Below are positions 1-9,288 of a DNA stretch of 64,000 nucleotides, one piece after another. The notes under the pieces are model-generated. The model worked only from the letters and a program-made list of their open reading frames with translations. It was not told the DNA's origin and made no database searches. The stretch is from Alligator mississippiensis (Eukaryota; Chordata; Crocodylia; Alligatoridae), in the NCBI RefSeq assembly GCF_030867095.1, contig NC_081830.1, positions 34,827,832 through 34,891,831 on the forward strand, given 5' to 3'. The position numbers and the translations under genes were made by a program. Numbering within the stretch: position 1 is the first letter of the stretch; the number at the start of each line of letters is the position of its first letter.

Positions 1-738
1 AACCTGGGTTAAGTGACTTTATGCCCTCTTGACAATATCTGTCAAGGTGCAGCAGTACTGCGTGTCACTACAATTAAATTTTAATCCAGAATGGAATTCA
101 CACACCTAGATGTGGTGTTGATTTAAGTTATTTTAACAGTAAGTTGTACAGCTCAGAATGATTCATAGTAGCACTGTGAATGGTAGAACATGCATGGTAA
201 AGATGGGTGCGGGGAAGGGGGATTGTCAGAAATCCTGCAGTTTTACTTGGATACCTCCTTACAGCTTTGAATTGCATACCTATATGAGCCTAGAAATTGC
301 ACCTTGAACCTACCTTCTCCCCCCTCACATTCACAACTTGAGTATATAGCATGTTCCTCTGGGTATAGACTCATGGCTACCTGTCTTTTAAGACATACTC
401 AGAGAAAAATGGGCCACCACTACTTTATATACAAGAGTAAAGTGGATAGAATAAGTATTCTTTCCACTGAACTGTTATGGAAAAGTAGTGGTAGCCTAGG
501 AAGTGGGACATCCCGATCCAATATGCTCCTTTGCTTGGGCTGGTTTAGTCCAACTTTCCTTACCTCCTGAGAAAAGCCTATAGCCTACTAAAAAACATGT
601 GGATCAGTGCCATGCACTACCATCCTGCTGAAGCTCCGCAAAAAAGAAAAGCAATATTCATTGAGCTTGGAGGACAGCATACAAGAGTAGAAATGACTCT
701 CAAGCCCCATGGTGTGGGCACTGTAATTGGAAAGGGTA
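1..738. other. Outer arm sequence, no recognisable gene
   Basis: AT-leaning unique-looking sequence with only short open frames. The mirror copy (25405-26146) is almost base-identical over this stretch: the 88-residue frame at 304-570 is identical in its partner at 25577-25843, and the frame at 597-839 differs by one residue, the change lying just inside the CR1 tail. The identity extends through stops and intergenic bases alike, so it reflects recent duplication or conversion rather than protein constraint. I see no domain, splice structure or repeat family here. Confidence 0.6.
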
Positions 739-739
739 G

Positions 740-968
740 TACTGGGTTTTATAGTTTTATAGTTGGTAGGGTCGGAAGGGACCTGAGCAGATCATCAAGT
801 CTGACCCTCTGCCATGGCAGGAAAAAGTACTGGGATTAAATGACCCCAGCAAGGTGTTCATCTCACCTCCTCTTAAAGACCCCCAGGGTAGGAACCAGAA
901 CCACTTCGCTTGGAAGTTGGTTACAGATCCTAGCCACCCTGACTGTGAAGTAGCACCTCCTGATATTC
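740..968 (-). mobile_element. CR1 LINE, 3' tail fragment
   Basis: Read on the minus strand this gives the CR1 3' end: the block around GGAGGTGCTACTTCACAGTC, a GGGGTCTTTAAGAGGAGG motif, TGCCATGGCAGGGGGTCAGA-like sequence and a tail of AACTATAAAACTATAAAA. About 230 bp, with roughly 1% difference from its mirror copy at 25183-25402. It stands head to head with the next CR1 piece; the 10-12 bp between them (GACCCTGAATA area) belong to neither tail. Confidence 0.9.
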
Positions 969-970
969 TA

Positions 971-3900
971 GACCCTGAATATGGGTGCCCAAGATGAATG
1001 GTCGTTCCTTAAGGAGACGATACTCAGAGCCCAGGGAGTGACAATCCCAATGAGAATCAAAGGGGGCAAGAATGCTAAAAAGCACCCCTGGCTCACCAAG
1101 GGCATTCAGCAATGCCTGATTGCCAAAAAGGAGGCGTACACCCAGTGGAAGGGAGGGGCTATCACCAAAGAGGAGTATACCTCCATCGCTCTGGTCTGTA
1201 GGGGGACTGTTAGGAAAGCTAAGGCAGCTATGGAATTAGGGCTAGAATCAAGGATCAAGGACAACAAAAAGTCTTTTTTTAAATACATAGGGAGAATGAA
1301 GAAGATACCAGGTAATGTGGGGCTCCTGCAGGATATGCTAGGCAATCTGGTGGTTGCACCAGAGGAAAAAGCAGACATTTTAACAATTTATTTGCCTCCA
1401 TTTTTTTGTGTAGGGACTGGGACTCACCCACTGACATTCGGGATGGACTCAGGAGAGACTCTGCTAGGCCTAAGGTCAGGGAGGACTGAGTTAGGGAACT
1501 TCTGGAGGGGCTGGATGTGTTCAAATCAGCACGTCCAGATGCTCTCCACCCCAGGGTGTTGAGGGAATTGGCAGGGGTTATTGCGAGGCCCCTGGCACGG
1601 CTTTATGAGCACTCGTGGTGCTATGACTAGGTGCCAGGGCTAATGTGGTCCCCATCTTCAAAAAAGGGAGAAGGGAGGGCCCGGACAACTATAGTCCCAT
1701 TAGTCTTTGTGGCAGGGCACTGTGTGTGCCTGCCACTTTAAGGGCCTGGAGCTAGCAGCCACCAGGTGCCTGACGAGGGCAGCCATTTTGAAGGCAAGGG
1801 CTGCCTATACAAACAGGGCAGTTTGGCTGCTGGAGGGCACGCAGCAACATCGCCTGGCCGGAGGGCTGCTGAGAATAATCTGGAGGTAAGGGAGGAGCTG
1901 AAGGGGATGGTAAGGAGGCTCCTGGTCCTGGGCATGACCTAAAACTGCACCCTGCTGGGAGTGGGTGGCCTGGTGTGGCTCTCAGTGGTGCAGGAGCCCC
2001 CAGGAAATGCCAGGCCAGTTATCACCCCGGTGAAAGGCAGGTCGGGGCGCCTTAACCCCTAGCCCCCACCACCGGGTGTGTAACCCTGTGCTTGTTTGAG
2101 GGGCCCAGAGGGCGGACCCTGGGAGAAAATGAGGGGCTTCAGACCCGACCTGGACAAGAGAGTACCCTCGACTGGCCCATGCTGGGGCCAGGGCCAGGAG
2201 GGTCAAAAGGGCCAGGGGCCCACCGCAAGGGACACCCAAGAGCCAGGGGCCTGGGGTCCCGACTGGCCTGGAGGTGGGCCAGGGCTAGTAGCTGAAGGTC
2301 CCGGTGGGACCACGCCTGAGAGGGGAAAATGGCTTCGGGGGGCTAGGCAGCCCGGATGAAGGCGGAGAGGCCGCCTGATTGGAGGGATCATAGAGGGGTC
2401 CTGTTTGGATGATTCTGGGGCCCAGCGTGGGGCCGGTGAGGATATGAACAGCAAGATGCCATCTGCGAGGTTTGGGCTGTGGTATTGGGGAGGATAGGAG
2501 CCGCAGAGAGCACCCCCTGGCATTGGGGCACTAAAATGGGCAGCCTCCCGCTTGAGTGACATCTATAAATGAATCAATTAACACCAAGGCGTGGCGGGCG
2601 AGAAGGCAGGTGGTTGGCCCAGAAACAGGTGGGCGGGCCACGGAGATCGTCCCTGAGGAGGCCCCCTGTCACAGTCTTACTTCGATCCTGGGGAAGCTGT
2701 TTGAGAAGATAATCAAGGAGCACATCTGTGAAGGGCCAGCAACAGGGATGATGCGCAGGGGCAACCAGCATGGTTTCATTAGGGGCAGGTCCTGTCAGAC
2801 CAATCTGATTGCCTTCTACAATCAGGTCACAAATCATTGGACACAGGTGTTGCGATGGATGTAGTCTTTCTGGACTTCGGGAAGGCCTTTGACACTGTCT
2901 CCCACCCGATTCTCATTAAAAGCTAGCCAACTGTGGCATTGATGCCTACTCAGTCAGATAGATAGCAAATTGGCTGAGGGGCCACACTCAGAGAGTGGTG
3001 GTGCACGGGTCATATTTGACCTGGAGGGATGTGAGCAGCGGAGTCCCCCAGGGCTCCGTCCTTGGGCCCACACTGTTCAGTTTCTGCATTAGTGACTTGG
3101 ATTATGGGGTGAAAAGCACCCTGTTTAAATTTGTGGATGACACCAAGATTTGGTGTGAGGTGGGCACGCTTGAAGGGAGGGACAGGATACAGCTGGACTT
3201 GGACAGGTTACAGGGGGGGCAAATGGGAATAGGATTGGATTTAATACTGACATGTGCAGGGTGCTGCACTTGGGCAGTAAGAACCAGCAGAATACCTAAA
3301 GTTTGGGGAACTCTAGTCTCAAAAGCAGTGGCAGAAAGAAATCTTGGCATCATTACCAATTCCAAGATGAACGTGGACTGCCAATGCGAGGACACGGTCA
3401 GTAGGGCTAACAGCACCTTGTTGTGCATCCACAGATGCATCACAAGCAGGGCCAAAGAGGTGTTCCCCCCCCTCTATGTGACACTGGTCAGGCCACAGTT
3501 GGAGTACCGCATCCAGTACTGGGTGCCGCACTTCAGGAGGGATGTGGACAGCATTGAGAGGGTCCAAAGGAGGGCCACTTGCATGATCTGGGGACAGCGG
3601 GGCAGACCCTACGAGTAGAGGCTACGGGACCTTAACCTGTTCATCCTTTACAAGAGAAGGATGAGAGGGGACCTGGTGGCCATCTATAAACTTACTAGGG
3701 GGGACCAGTGGGGAATGGCAGAGACCTTGGTCCCCTGAGTGCCTCCTGGAGTAACAAGGAGTAATGGCCATAAGTTGTTAGAGAGTAAAAGGCACTACCT
3801 CACAGTCAGGGTGGCTAGGACCTGGAACCAATTTCCAAGGGAAATAGTGCTGGCTCCTACCTCGGGGGTCTTTAAGGAGGCTTGACGATTACCTAGCTGG

Positions 3901-3998
3901 GGTCATTTGAGCCCAGTTTTCTCTTCTGCCCAGGGCAGGGAGTCAGACTGGAAGATCTGCAAGATCCCTTCTGACCCTACATCTATGAATCTATGAAA
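971..3998 (+). mobile_element. CR1 LINE ORF2 fragment through 3' end, split by a solo LTR
   Basis: A CR1-type non-LTR retrotransposon copy. Decayed frames read as the linker before the reverse transcriptase (981-1562), RT parts such as LGKLFEKIIKEH and GFIRGRSCQTNL (2680-2860), [12 protein letters not shown] and FVDDTKIW (3040-3160), and the C-terminal RATCMIWG region (to about 3618). The 3' end closes with CCTACATCTATGAATCTATGA at about 3998. The copy is 5' truncated, carries many stops and frameshifts and is interrupted at 1708-2673 by an LTR. It cannot make a protein. Confidence 0.93.
1708..2673. mobile_element. Solo LTR fossil inside CR1 (left arm only)
   Basis: A 966 bp insertion starts TGTGGCAGGG and ends CCCTGTCACA, the TG...CA form of an LTR with imperfect inverted ends. 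It is flanked by GTCTT at 1703-1707 and 2674-2678, a 5 bp target duplication typical of Gypsy-type LTR elements and some retroviral groups. The right arm has the uninterrupted CR1 with a single copy of the target at 24435-24439. No internal coding region is present, so this is a solo LTR, probably of an ERV or Gypsy family; the family cannot be named from sequence alone. Confidence 0.75.
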
Positions 3999-3999
3999 A

Positions 4000-4320
4000 T
4001 CGAAGCCAGCACTCCTCCGTCCAATAGGAGTTCCATTTCTGCTGCATGACAGATGACTCCACAAAAGATTAGACTGTGCACACCATCAGCAGGTGTATTT
4101 GGAATGAGAATGGTTGCAGCTGTGGTTCTTTTTGTTGAACTCCATGCTGATGGTATGTTAGGTGTGCTTTGAACATGCTTTCTAGATTGGATCCACAAAG
4201 AGGCCTGGGCACAGGCATGACTAGTTTGTGAATACATAAAAAGTTTAGGCATGACAGATAACAGTACAGGGCAGAATCCTTTCCACTTTACACACTCAAA
4301 TAGCTCTTACCAAGCTGCAT
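4000..4320. other. Near-identical arm segment of unknown nature
   Basis: About 320 bp just after the CR1 tail. Compared with 22955-23270 (reverse complement) I find about one difference, while the flanks on both sides differ by about 6% (CR1 tail) and about 11% (after 4320). A minus-strand open frame of 89 codons at 3983-4252 is kept identical in the other arm over the shared part, but the sequence shows no domain or composition of a real gene. The low difference is better explained by arm-to-arm conversion. Confidence 0.55.
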
Positions 4321-4740
4321 CAGTGTCATTTTTGGTATTTACACTTTGCTGGTGATCCTAATTCATGTTCATTGTGGATCCTCAACAATTCACACAATAA
4401 CTGAACATGTACTGTAAGGTCTAGTCTGACCAGACAAGCACAGATGAATGAGAATGATTGGGAATGATTGAAATACAATGGTAGCAGGCCTCTACTGAAT
4501 GGCCTGTAATGACTGGGCCATCACCTCACATTGATTCATCCAGGAACCATGGGCCTCAACCACGAACAGAGACAAGAACCCAGCATTTGAAAGACAAAAG
4601 GCCCTGCAGAACCAGCAACTCTCACCATTACAGACACCTGAAACTGCACATCCCTGCATGGAGCACACATGCTCAGTACGCCAGGGGCTGACCCTTGGCT
4701 GGGCATGCCTCCTGTCACTAGGGTCACACAAGGTCTGCCC

Positions 4741-4750
4741 CTATAAAAGG
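4741..4750 (+). promoter_or_regulatory. TATA box of the LTR-like block
   Basis: CTATAAAAGG in a GC-rich setting, conserved in the mirror copy (complement of TTTTATA at 22074-22080). Confidence 0.45.
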
Positions 4751-5072
4751 GCCAGTGAAGACAGACCCAGGGGGACACCCTCTCCATCCAGACCAGCACC
4801 ATGCCACATCACCTATCCACCCAGAGGCCCTGCCGGCGACCCCCCTCTGGACAACAACTACTGGACAAGGACCCCTTCCAGCCTGGTTAGGTAGATATTA
4901 CCTGCATACCTCCTCCCACAATTTAGACTCCTCTCTCTGCATCTCTCTCTCCTCCTGGACTTCAGTAGACTTCAGCCACTGCACCAAGCCTCTCTAACCC
5001 CTGCTGTCATTGTGGGTGTGGGTGTGAGTGCAAGGGAACCAATAAGACATTGTGTCACCATCTCCCCTGTTC

Positions 5073-5078
5073 AATAAA
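5073..5078 (+). terminator. Polyadenylation signal AATAAA of the LTR-like block
   Basis: CAATAAAACCACTGTC context, kept in the right arm as TTTATT at 21733-21738 (reverse complement). About 330 bp after the TATA box on the same strand. Confidence 0.45.
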
Positions 5079-5156
5079 ACCACTGTCATTTGCAACCCCA
5101 AGTTGGGTATGTTTTACTAAATCCCAGTACCTTCCTTATCTTAAATTCCAGCCTCA

Positions 5157-5180
5157 TTCTCTCTCTCTCTCTCTCTCTTA
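5157..5180. repeat. (TC)n microsatellite
   Basis: A run of about twelve TC units between CAGCCTCATTC and TTACTCAGC. The right arm has a shorter interrupted version near 21683-21700, so the tract has changed length since the arms separated. Confidence 0.9.
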
Positions 5181-5232
5181 CTCAGCTCTAGCCCCAACCC
5201 CTCTCCACTAGTTTCCCCATCTGCTCTCAATT

Positions 5233-5462
5233 CCTACTGCCTTTTCTCTGTGACTTTCTGCTTCCTTTCTCTGCTTTCCCATTGCCCCTGCCACCTTTCA
5301 GTCTCTCCTGCCACTTTTCCTGTGATTTTCTACTGTCCCCCTGCTTCCAAACTCCTACTGCCTTTTCCCTGTGACTTTCTGCTGTCTTTGTCTGCTTTCC
5401 TACTGCCCCTACCACCTTTCAGTCTCTCCTGCTCCTTTTCCTGTGATTTTCTGCTCTCTGTC
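5233..5462. repeat. Pyrimidine-rich tandem repeat, about 120 bp period
   Basis: CCTACTGCCTTTTCTCTGTG at 5233 recurs as CCTACTGCCTTTTCCCTGTG at 5353, and the following blocks (CTGCTTTCC, CACCTTTCAGTCTCTCCTG, CCTGTGATTTTCT) recur at the same spacing. Two units are clear here; the right arm (about 21405-21640) has the same arrangement. Open frames across this stretch are a product of biased composition. Confidence 0.8.
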
Positions 5463-5935
5463 TCTCGGTTTTCAGGCTTTGCCCGCACCTTCTGTAGTCA
5501 CCCCCCATCCCACATCACCCCCTGCAGCTCCTCATGGCTGTCCTGCAGTTTTCTCCAGCAGCTGGAGCCTTTCTCCAGCTTGCGGCACCTACTGCCACTT
5601 CCTGCAACTTCTCTAGCTGCCCCAGAGCCATCCTCCGGCTCCCCACATCCAGAGCCTCTCTTTAACGCCCACACTTTCTCTTAGTGCCATTTTCCCTTCC
5701 CTACCTACCTTTTCAGCTCCCCCATAGCTCTGGGTCCAGTCCCAACCTCTGTGCCAGCATCGCTTGCCTGTTCTGCAGGCTTTGGGCATTGTCTTTTAAT
5801 CAATTAATATAAATTAACCTAAAGTTACCGCCGAACCTCAGTTCTTCTGCCCAGGCCTCTCTAGTCTACTGGTTCTAATCCCAGTCCCAGTGCCTTTCAC
5901 TCCCAGCAACTTTAAATCCCTACACTTCTACTTTC

Positions 5936-8290
5936 TTACCTTAATCTTTCCCCAGGTATCCCAAGTACACTAAGCACATACATACATACACACACATCAC
6001 AACACCCAACTTAGGAACTCACTTGTGTGTATGTGTAGGTGTGTGGTATGTGTGTGAATACACATACATATATATATATACAGGGAGGGGGAGAGAGAGA
6101 GAGAGAGGGAGAGATCATTGTGTATGTGTATGTGGTATATGAATTAGTAATCCATGTATGTGTATTGATGTGCAGGTGTTGGTAACTGGTAACCGATTCT
6201 GTCTAAATTGGTGTGTGTAGCGTGTATGGGCTTAAACTGGTGATAGGTGTGCATGAAGCTAAACTAGTTATTTTGATCGTGTGTGTATTTGAGTTGCTAG
6301 TGTGAGAGTGTGTGTGTGTGTGCATATATATATGGCATTGTGTGCATGATATACGGATAGTTATCTGTGTCTAACTTTTGGGGTGTATAGTGTATATGCT
6401 TGAATTGGTGATAGGTATGCATGTGCTTAGGCTGGTTTGGATGTATAAGTGCCTGAGCTGGTAGTGTGCATGTGTATGCACCTAATTGATTTGTGTGTTT
6501 GTACATGTGTAATTGTGTCACACCCTTCTGTCTAACAGAGCAATACTGCGATCCTGAGACTTGGCCTGACCCCACAGGGCAACAAGAGCATAACTGGGCA
6601 AAATCCCAGGTGGATTTTAGAGGACAAGAATAAGAGGATCAGTAAGATGGATGAAACTCTGTATGGTAGGAGATCCCATCTTTTTCTCTGGACTTTTATT
6701 CCCAGTGGAACAGAATTACATGCTACTGCTCTTCATCCACTTTATCCAATGAATAGTTACTATAGGGTTCAGTGGATCAACTTCAAGAGGATGGGGAGAG
6801 AGAGAGGTCTCAATAATGCCTAACATGTTGCTCCCTGCCTAACCTGTTGCTCCCTGTAACCTGTTCAAGAGAGGTCTCAACAATGCCTAGCCTGTTGCTG
6901 TTGCCTCCTCACCCCCCCAGTTTTTGCCTAGCTACAGTTTGTGATTTATAGTCAGGTGTACAGAAACAGAGCCACATAGCTGCCATGCTAGACTGCAGCC
7001 TATCAAGCATGAACAGGTGCTTGGGTGGATACTTGTGTGTGCACACTGCACACAGAACAAGATTGCAAACTTCCTTCTACTTCAGTTGTATAAGCAAGGA
7101 GCAAACATCCCAAAGTGCTCCCAAGCTGGCTCCCTGTAGTTGCTATTAAGGCAAGTTGAAATTAGTTAGAGGAGTGAACATATGACTAATACAGTGGTGT
7201 AATTTATTCTGGGCATGTCTGCACGTGTGTTTCTGTGTTGTTCGTGCTTCATGGACTAAGATGACTGTATCCAGTGCGGGCAGGGAAGGAAGGGGAAAAG
7301 AGAGAAAAGGAGTGGGAAAGAAAAAGGGTGGGGAAAGGGGAAAAGGAGGGGGGAAAAAAGAAAAAAAGGAGAGAAAAAAGAGAGAAGAAAGGGAGGGTGG
7401 AGTGGAGGTTAGGTCACATGGGTACATGGGTGATTTATAAGCCCGATCTTTGCCTTCAATAATCTGCTGCAGCAGGACTAGGAGAGTGATGAGGTCTGGA
7501 TATGGGAGGTTTTCATTTTCCTAGCCACACATTTCTCTATTGCTTCTGCTGTGCATTGCAGTTCACAGTAAGCAGGTTTTACGCTGGTGTCTACACATGC
7601 AGGTATTACAGTGCAATAATGCTTTGTGTGGATTGACTTGGAATTCAAGTTAGTCCCGAGTTAGTGCACACAAGCAGGGTTACTGTGCCATCAAGTGTTT
7701 ACATGTGCCTTACTGTGCAGTAACTACTTGGGGGAAGGGGGCGGGGATTTACCCCCAAATCAGTGTGTATGTGCTTAGTCCATTTTTGCTACAGAAAAAT
7801 CTAATTTACTCCACAGGAAATATGTTGTATGTCCATTCCCTAAATAAATGGCAGATTCTAAACATCTTTGCAAATTGAGACCATTTGCTTTCCAAAATTA
7901 ATCACCTGAGAGAGAGGGACTATAAAAATGTCTTTTTTACTAAGGTTTGTGAAGATAACAACAAGGCTGGATCAAAAAACTACAAACAAACAAGCTTTCT
8001 TTCAAGTATTATTTGTGTTCCTAACTAAATTAATATTGTATACATAAGGGTTTCACAAAAAGTTGCTGAGAATAAAGACATTAAAATTGTCTATTAGACA
8101 CAGAATTAGAGAAAAGAGACATGGGTAGATCTATTGTTTTTTTATTTTGGAATCCATAATGGATATTACGAACTAAGGTAGTCGAAAACTCAAATTTAAC
8201 TAATCTGGGGTTGACTACTTGCCTTATACCTCTTAAAATCCCTGGTTCCTTTCTGGAATGCTTGTGAACCATGTCTAATTGGCTTAATCT
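5936..8290. other. Spacer intergenic sequence with simple repeats
   Basis: No gene seen. 5975-6530 is a degenerate TG/CA-rich tract (TGTGTGTATGTG-like). 7265-7400 is purine-rich (G/A only for long runs). 7585-7780 resembles a MITE, with TGTCTACACATGC at one side and TGTGTATGTGC at the other and internal TTACAGTGCA/TTACTGTGCA motifs, but without clear ends. The open frames in the purine tract are compositional. Confidence 0.6.
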
Positions 8291-9271
8291 CTAACTAAGA
8301 GACACTTTACCAACATGTCCTTTGCCCAGAGAATTGTTCCAATTCCTTAAAGTTTTTTTCAGGGCCACTTTCATATCCTTGTTCCTCAACCTGTAGATGA
8401 TAGGGTTCAAAATAGGGGTAACAATGGTGTAAAAGACAGACACAGCCTTATCCATCGCAAAGGAATTCCTGGCTGATGGGCAGATATAGGTGAAGGTGCT
8501 TGTACCATAGTAGATAAGCACCACAGTCAGGTGCCCAGCACAGGTGGAAAACATTTTGCTCCTCCCAGTGTCAGAGGAGATTTGAACGATGGTGGAAATG
8601 ATGAAGACATAGGACACCATGGTAAAGAGGCAGCAACCTAGGAGGACAGCCCAGGCCAGGGCATAGAAGATGGCCTCTGTGCTAGAAGTGTCTGTGCATG
8701 AGAGCCTCAGCAGAGGAGAAAAGTCACAGAAGATGTGGTGAAGTTCATGGGGCCCACAAAAGGACAAATTGGCTATCAACACCATGGGCACAATCACCAC
8801 CAGAAACCCCATGGTCCAGCATGAGGTGACTAGGCAGATGCAGGCAGATGTGTTCATCATGGTAAGGTAATGCAATGGCTGACATATGGCCAGGTAGCGG
8901 TCATAACCCATGAGCATCAGTAGGAAGTTCTCAGTTGCTTCACACACAAAGAAGAAATAGAACTGAGTAAAGCAGGCCGTGATAGATATAGGCTTCTTCC
9001 CCATCAGCAAGTCAACCAAGAGCCTAGGCACAGTGACCGTGACATACCAGATGTCAAGAAAGGAAAGATTACTGAGGAAGAAGTACATGGGAGTGTGGAG
9101 TTGATGGTTCAGCACAACAACAATGATGATGGTGATGTTGGCCAGGATAGTGAATAGGTATGCAGCAGTGAAGAGGAAAAAGAGACCAAGTTGTGAGTTC
9201 CCAGTGACAGAAAAACCTACAAAGATGAACTCCATCACAGAGGAACCATTTCTTATGTCCCATGAAGACAT
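8291..9271 (-). CDS. Olfactory receptor, class II, OR6/OR11-like
   Basis: An intact 326-residue seven-transmembrane odorant receptor expected to couple to olfactory G protein in sensory cilia. Visible landmarks: N-glycosylation site NGS at 8-10; TM1 about 29-54; LHTPMYFFL at 58-66; MGYDRYLAIC at 121-130 (the usual MAYDRYVAIC with G for A); cysteines 100 and 182 in the expected positions; SY at 220-221; KMFSTCAGHLTVV at 239-251; PILNPIIYRLRN at 286-297. [18 protein letters not shown] and SCTDTS suggest the OR6/OR11 side of class II, but subfamily is not certain. Length is normal for the family (310-330). The start is chosen because it is directly preceded by a splice-acceptor-like tract and gives a standard N-terminus. 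A broken paralogue lies at 20152-20785. Confidence 0.95.
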   Translation of the reverse strand: MSSWDIRNGSSVMEFIFVGFSVTGNSQLGLFFLFTAAYLFTILANITIIIVVVLNHQLHTPMYFFLSNLSFLDIWYVTVTVPRLLVDLLMGKKPISITACFTQFYFFFVCEATENFLLMLMGYDRYLAICQPLHYLTMMNTSACICLVTSCWTMGFLVVIVPMVLIANLSFCGPHELHHIFCDFSPLLRLSCTDTSSTEAIFYALAWAVLLGCCLFTMVSYVFIISTIVQISSDTGRSKMFSTCAGHLTVVLIYYGTSTFTYICPSARNSFAMDKAVSVFYTIVTPILNPIIYRLRNKDMKVALKKTLRNWNNSLGKGHVGKVSLS

Positions 9272-9288
9272 CTATAGGGGAAACACAT
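9272..9288 (-). promoter_or_regulatory. Probable splice acceptor just before the OR start codon
   Basis: On the minus strand GTGTTTCCCCTATAG stands immediately before the ATG. A pyrimidine tract plus AG fits the usual OR layout of non-coding 5' exon(s), an intron, then a single coding exon. The 5' exon itself cannot be located from sequence alone. Confidence 0.5.

Larger units (their letters stand above)
1..5935 (+). repeat. Left arm of a large inverted repeat
   Basis: The first bases are the exact reverse complement of the bases ending at 26146, and collinear mirror matching continues inward to about 5935, where both copies lose similarity after a CTACACTTCTACTTT motif. The arm holds, in order, about 735 bp of unrecognised sequence, a minus-strand CR1 tail, a plus-strand CR1 ORF2 fragment, a short near-identical segment (4000-4320) and an LTR-like block. 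It differs from the right arm by a 966 bp solo LTR (1708-2673) and by lacking about 490 bp present at 22354-22840. The outer boundary is not visible because the match reaches base 1. Confidence 0.95.
4320..5935 (+). repeat. LTR-like regulatory block (left arm copy), fossil
   Basis: This block has a TATA box (CTATAAAAGG, 4741-4750) and, about 330 bp downstream, a polyadenylation signal AATAAA (5073-5078) followed by a T/G-rich tract. That is the spacing expected of the U3-R-U5 layout of an LTR. It ends in a pyrimidine-rich stretch with 120 bp tandem units. The mirror copy (20938-22850) has the same signals. I cannot place clean TG...CA ends or a primer-binding site, so the LTR identity is inference. 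An unrelated single-promoter repeat is the alternative. Confidence 0.4.

Noticed and set aside
3983-4252. 89-codon frame identical in both arms as a possible gene
   Set aside because: The whole 320 bp segment is near-identical, not just codons; there are no protein-like features.
5250-5684. 144-codon frame in the left arm
   Set aside because: It is made of the 120 bp pyrimidine-rich tandem units, and the mirror copy does not keep the frame.
7225-7462. Lysine/glutamate/glycine-rich frames
   Set aside because: They translate a purine-rich simple tract.
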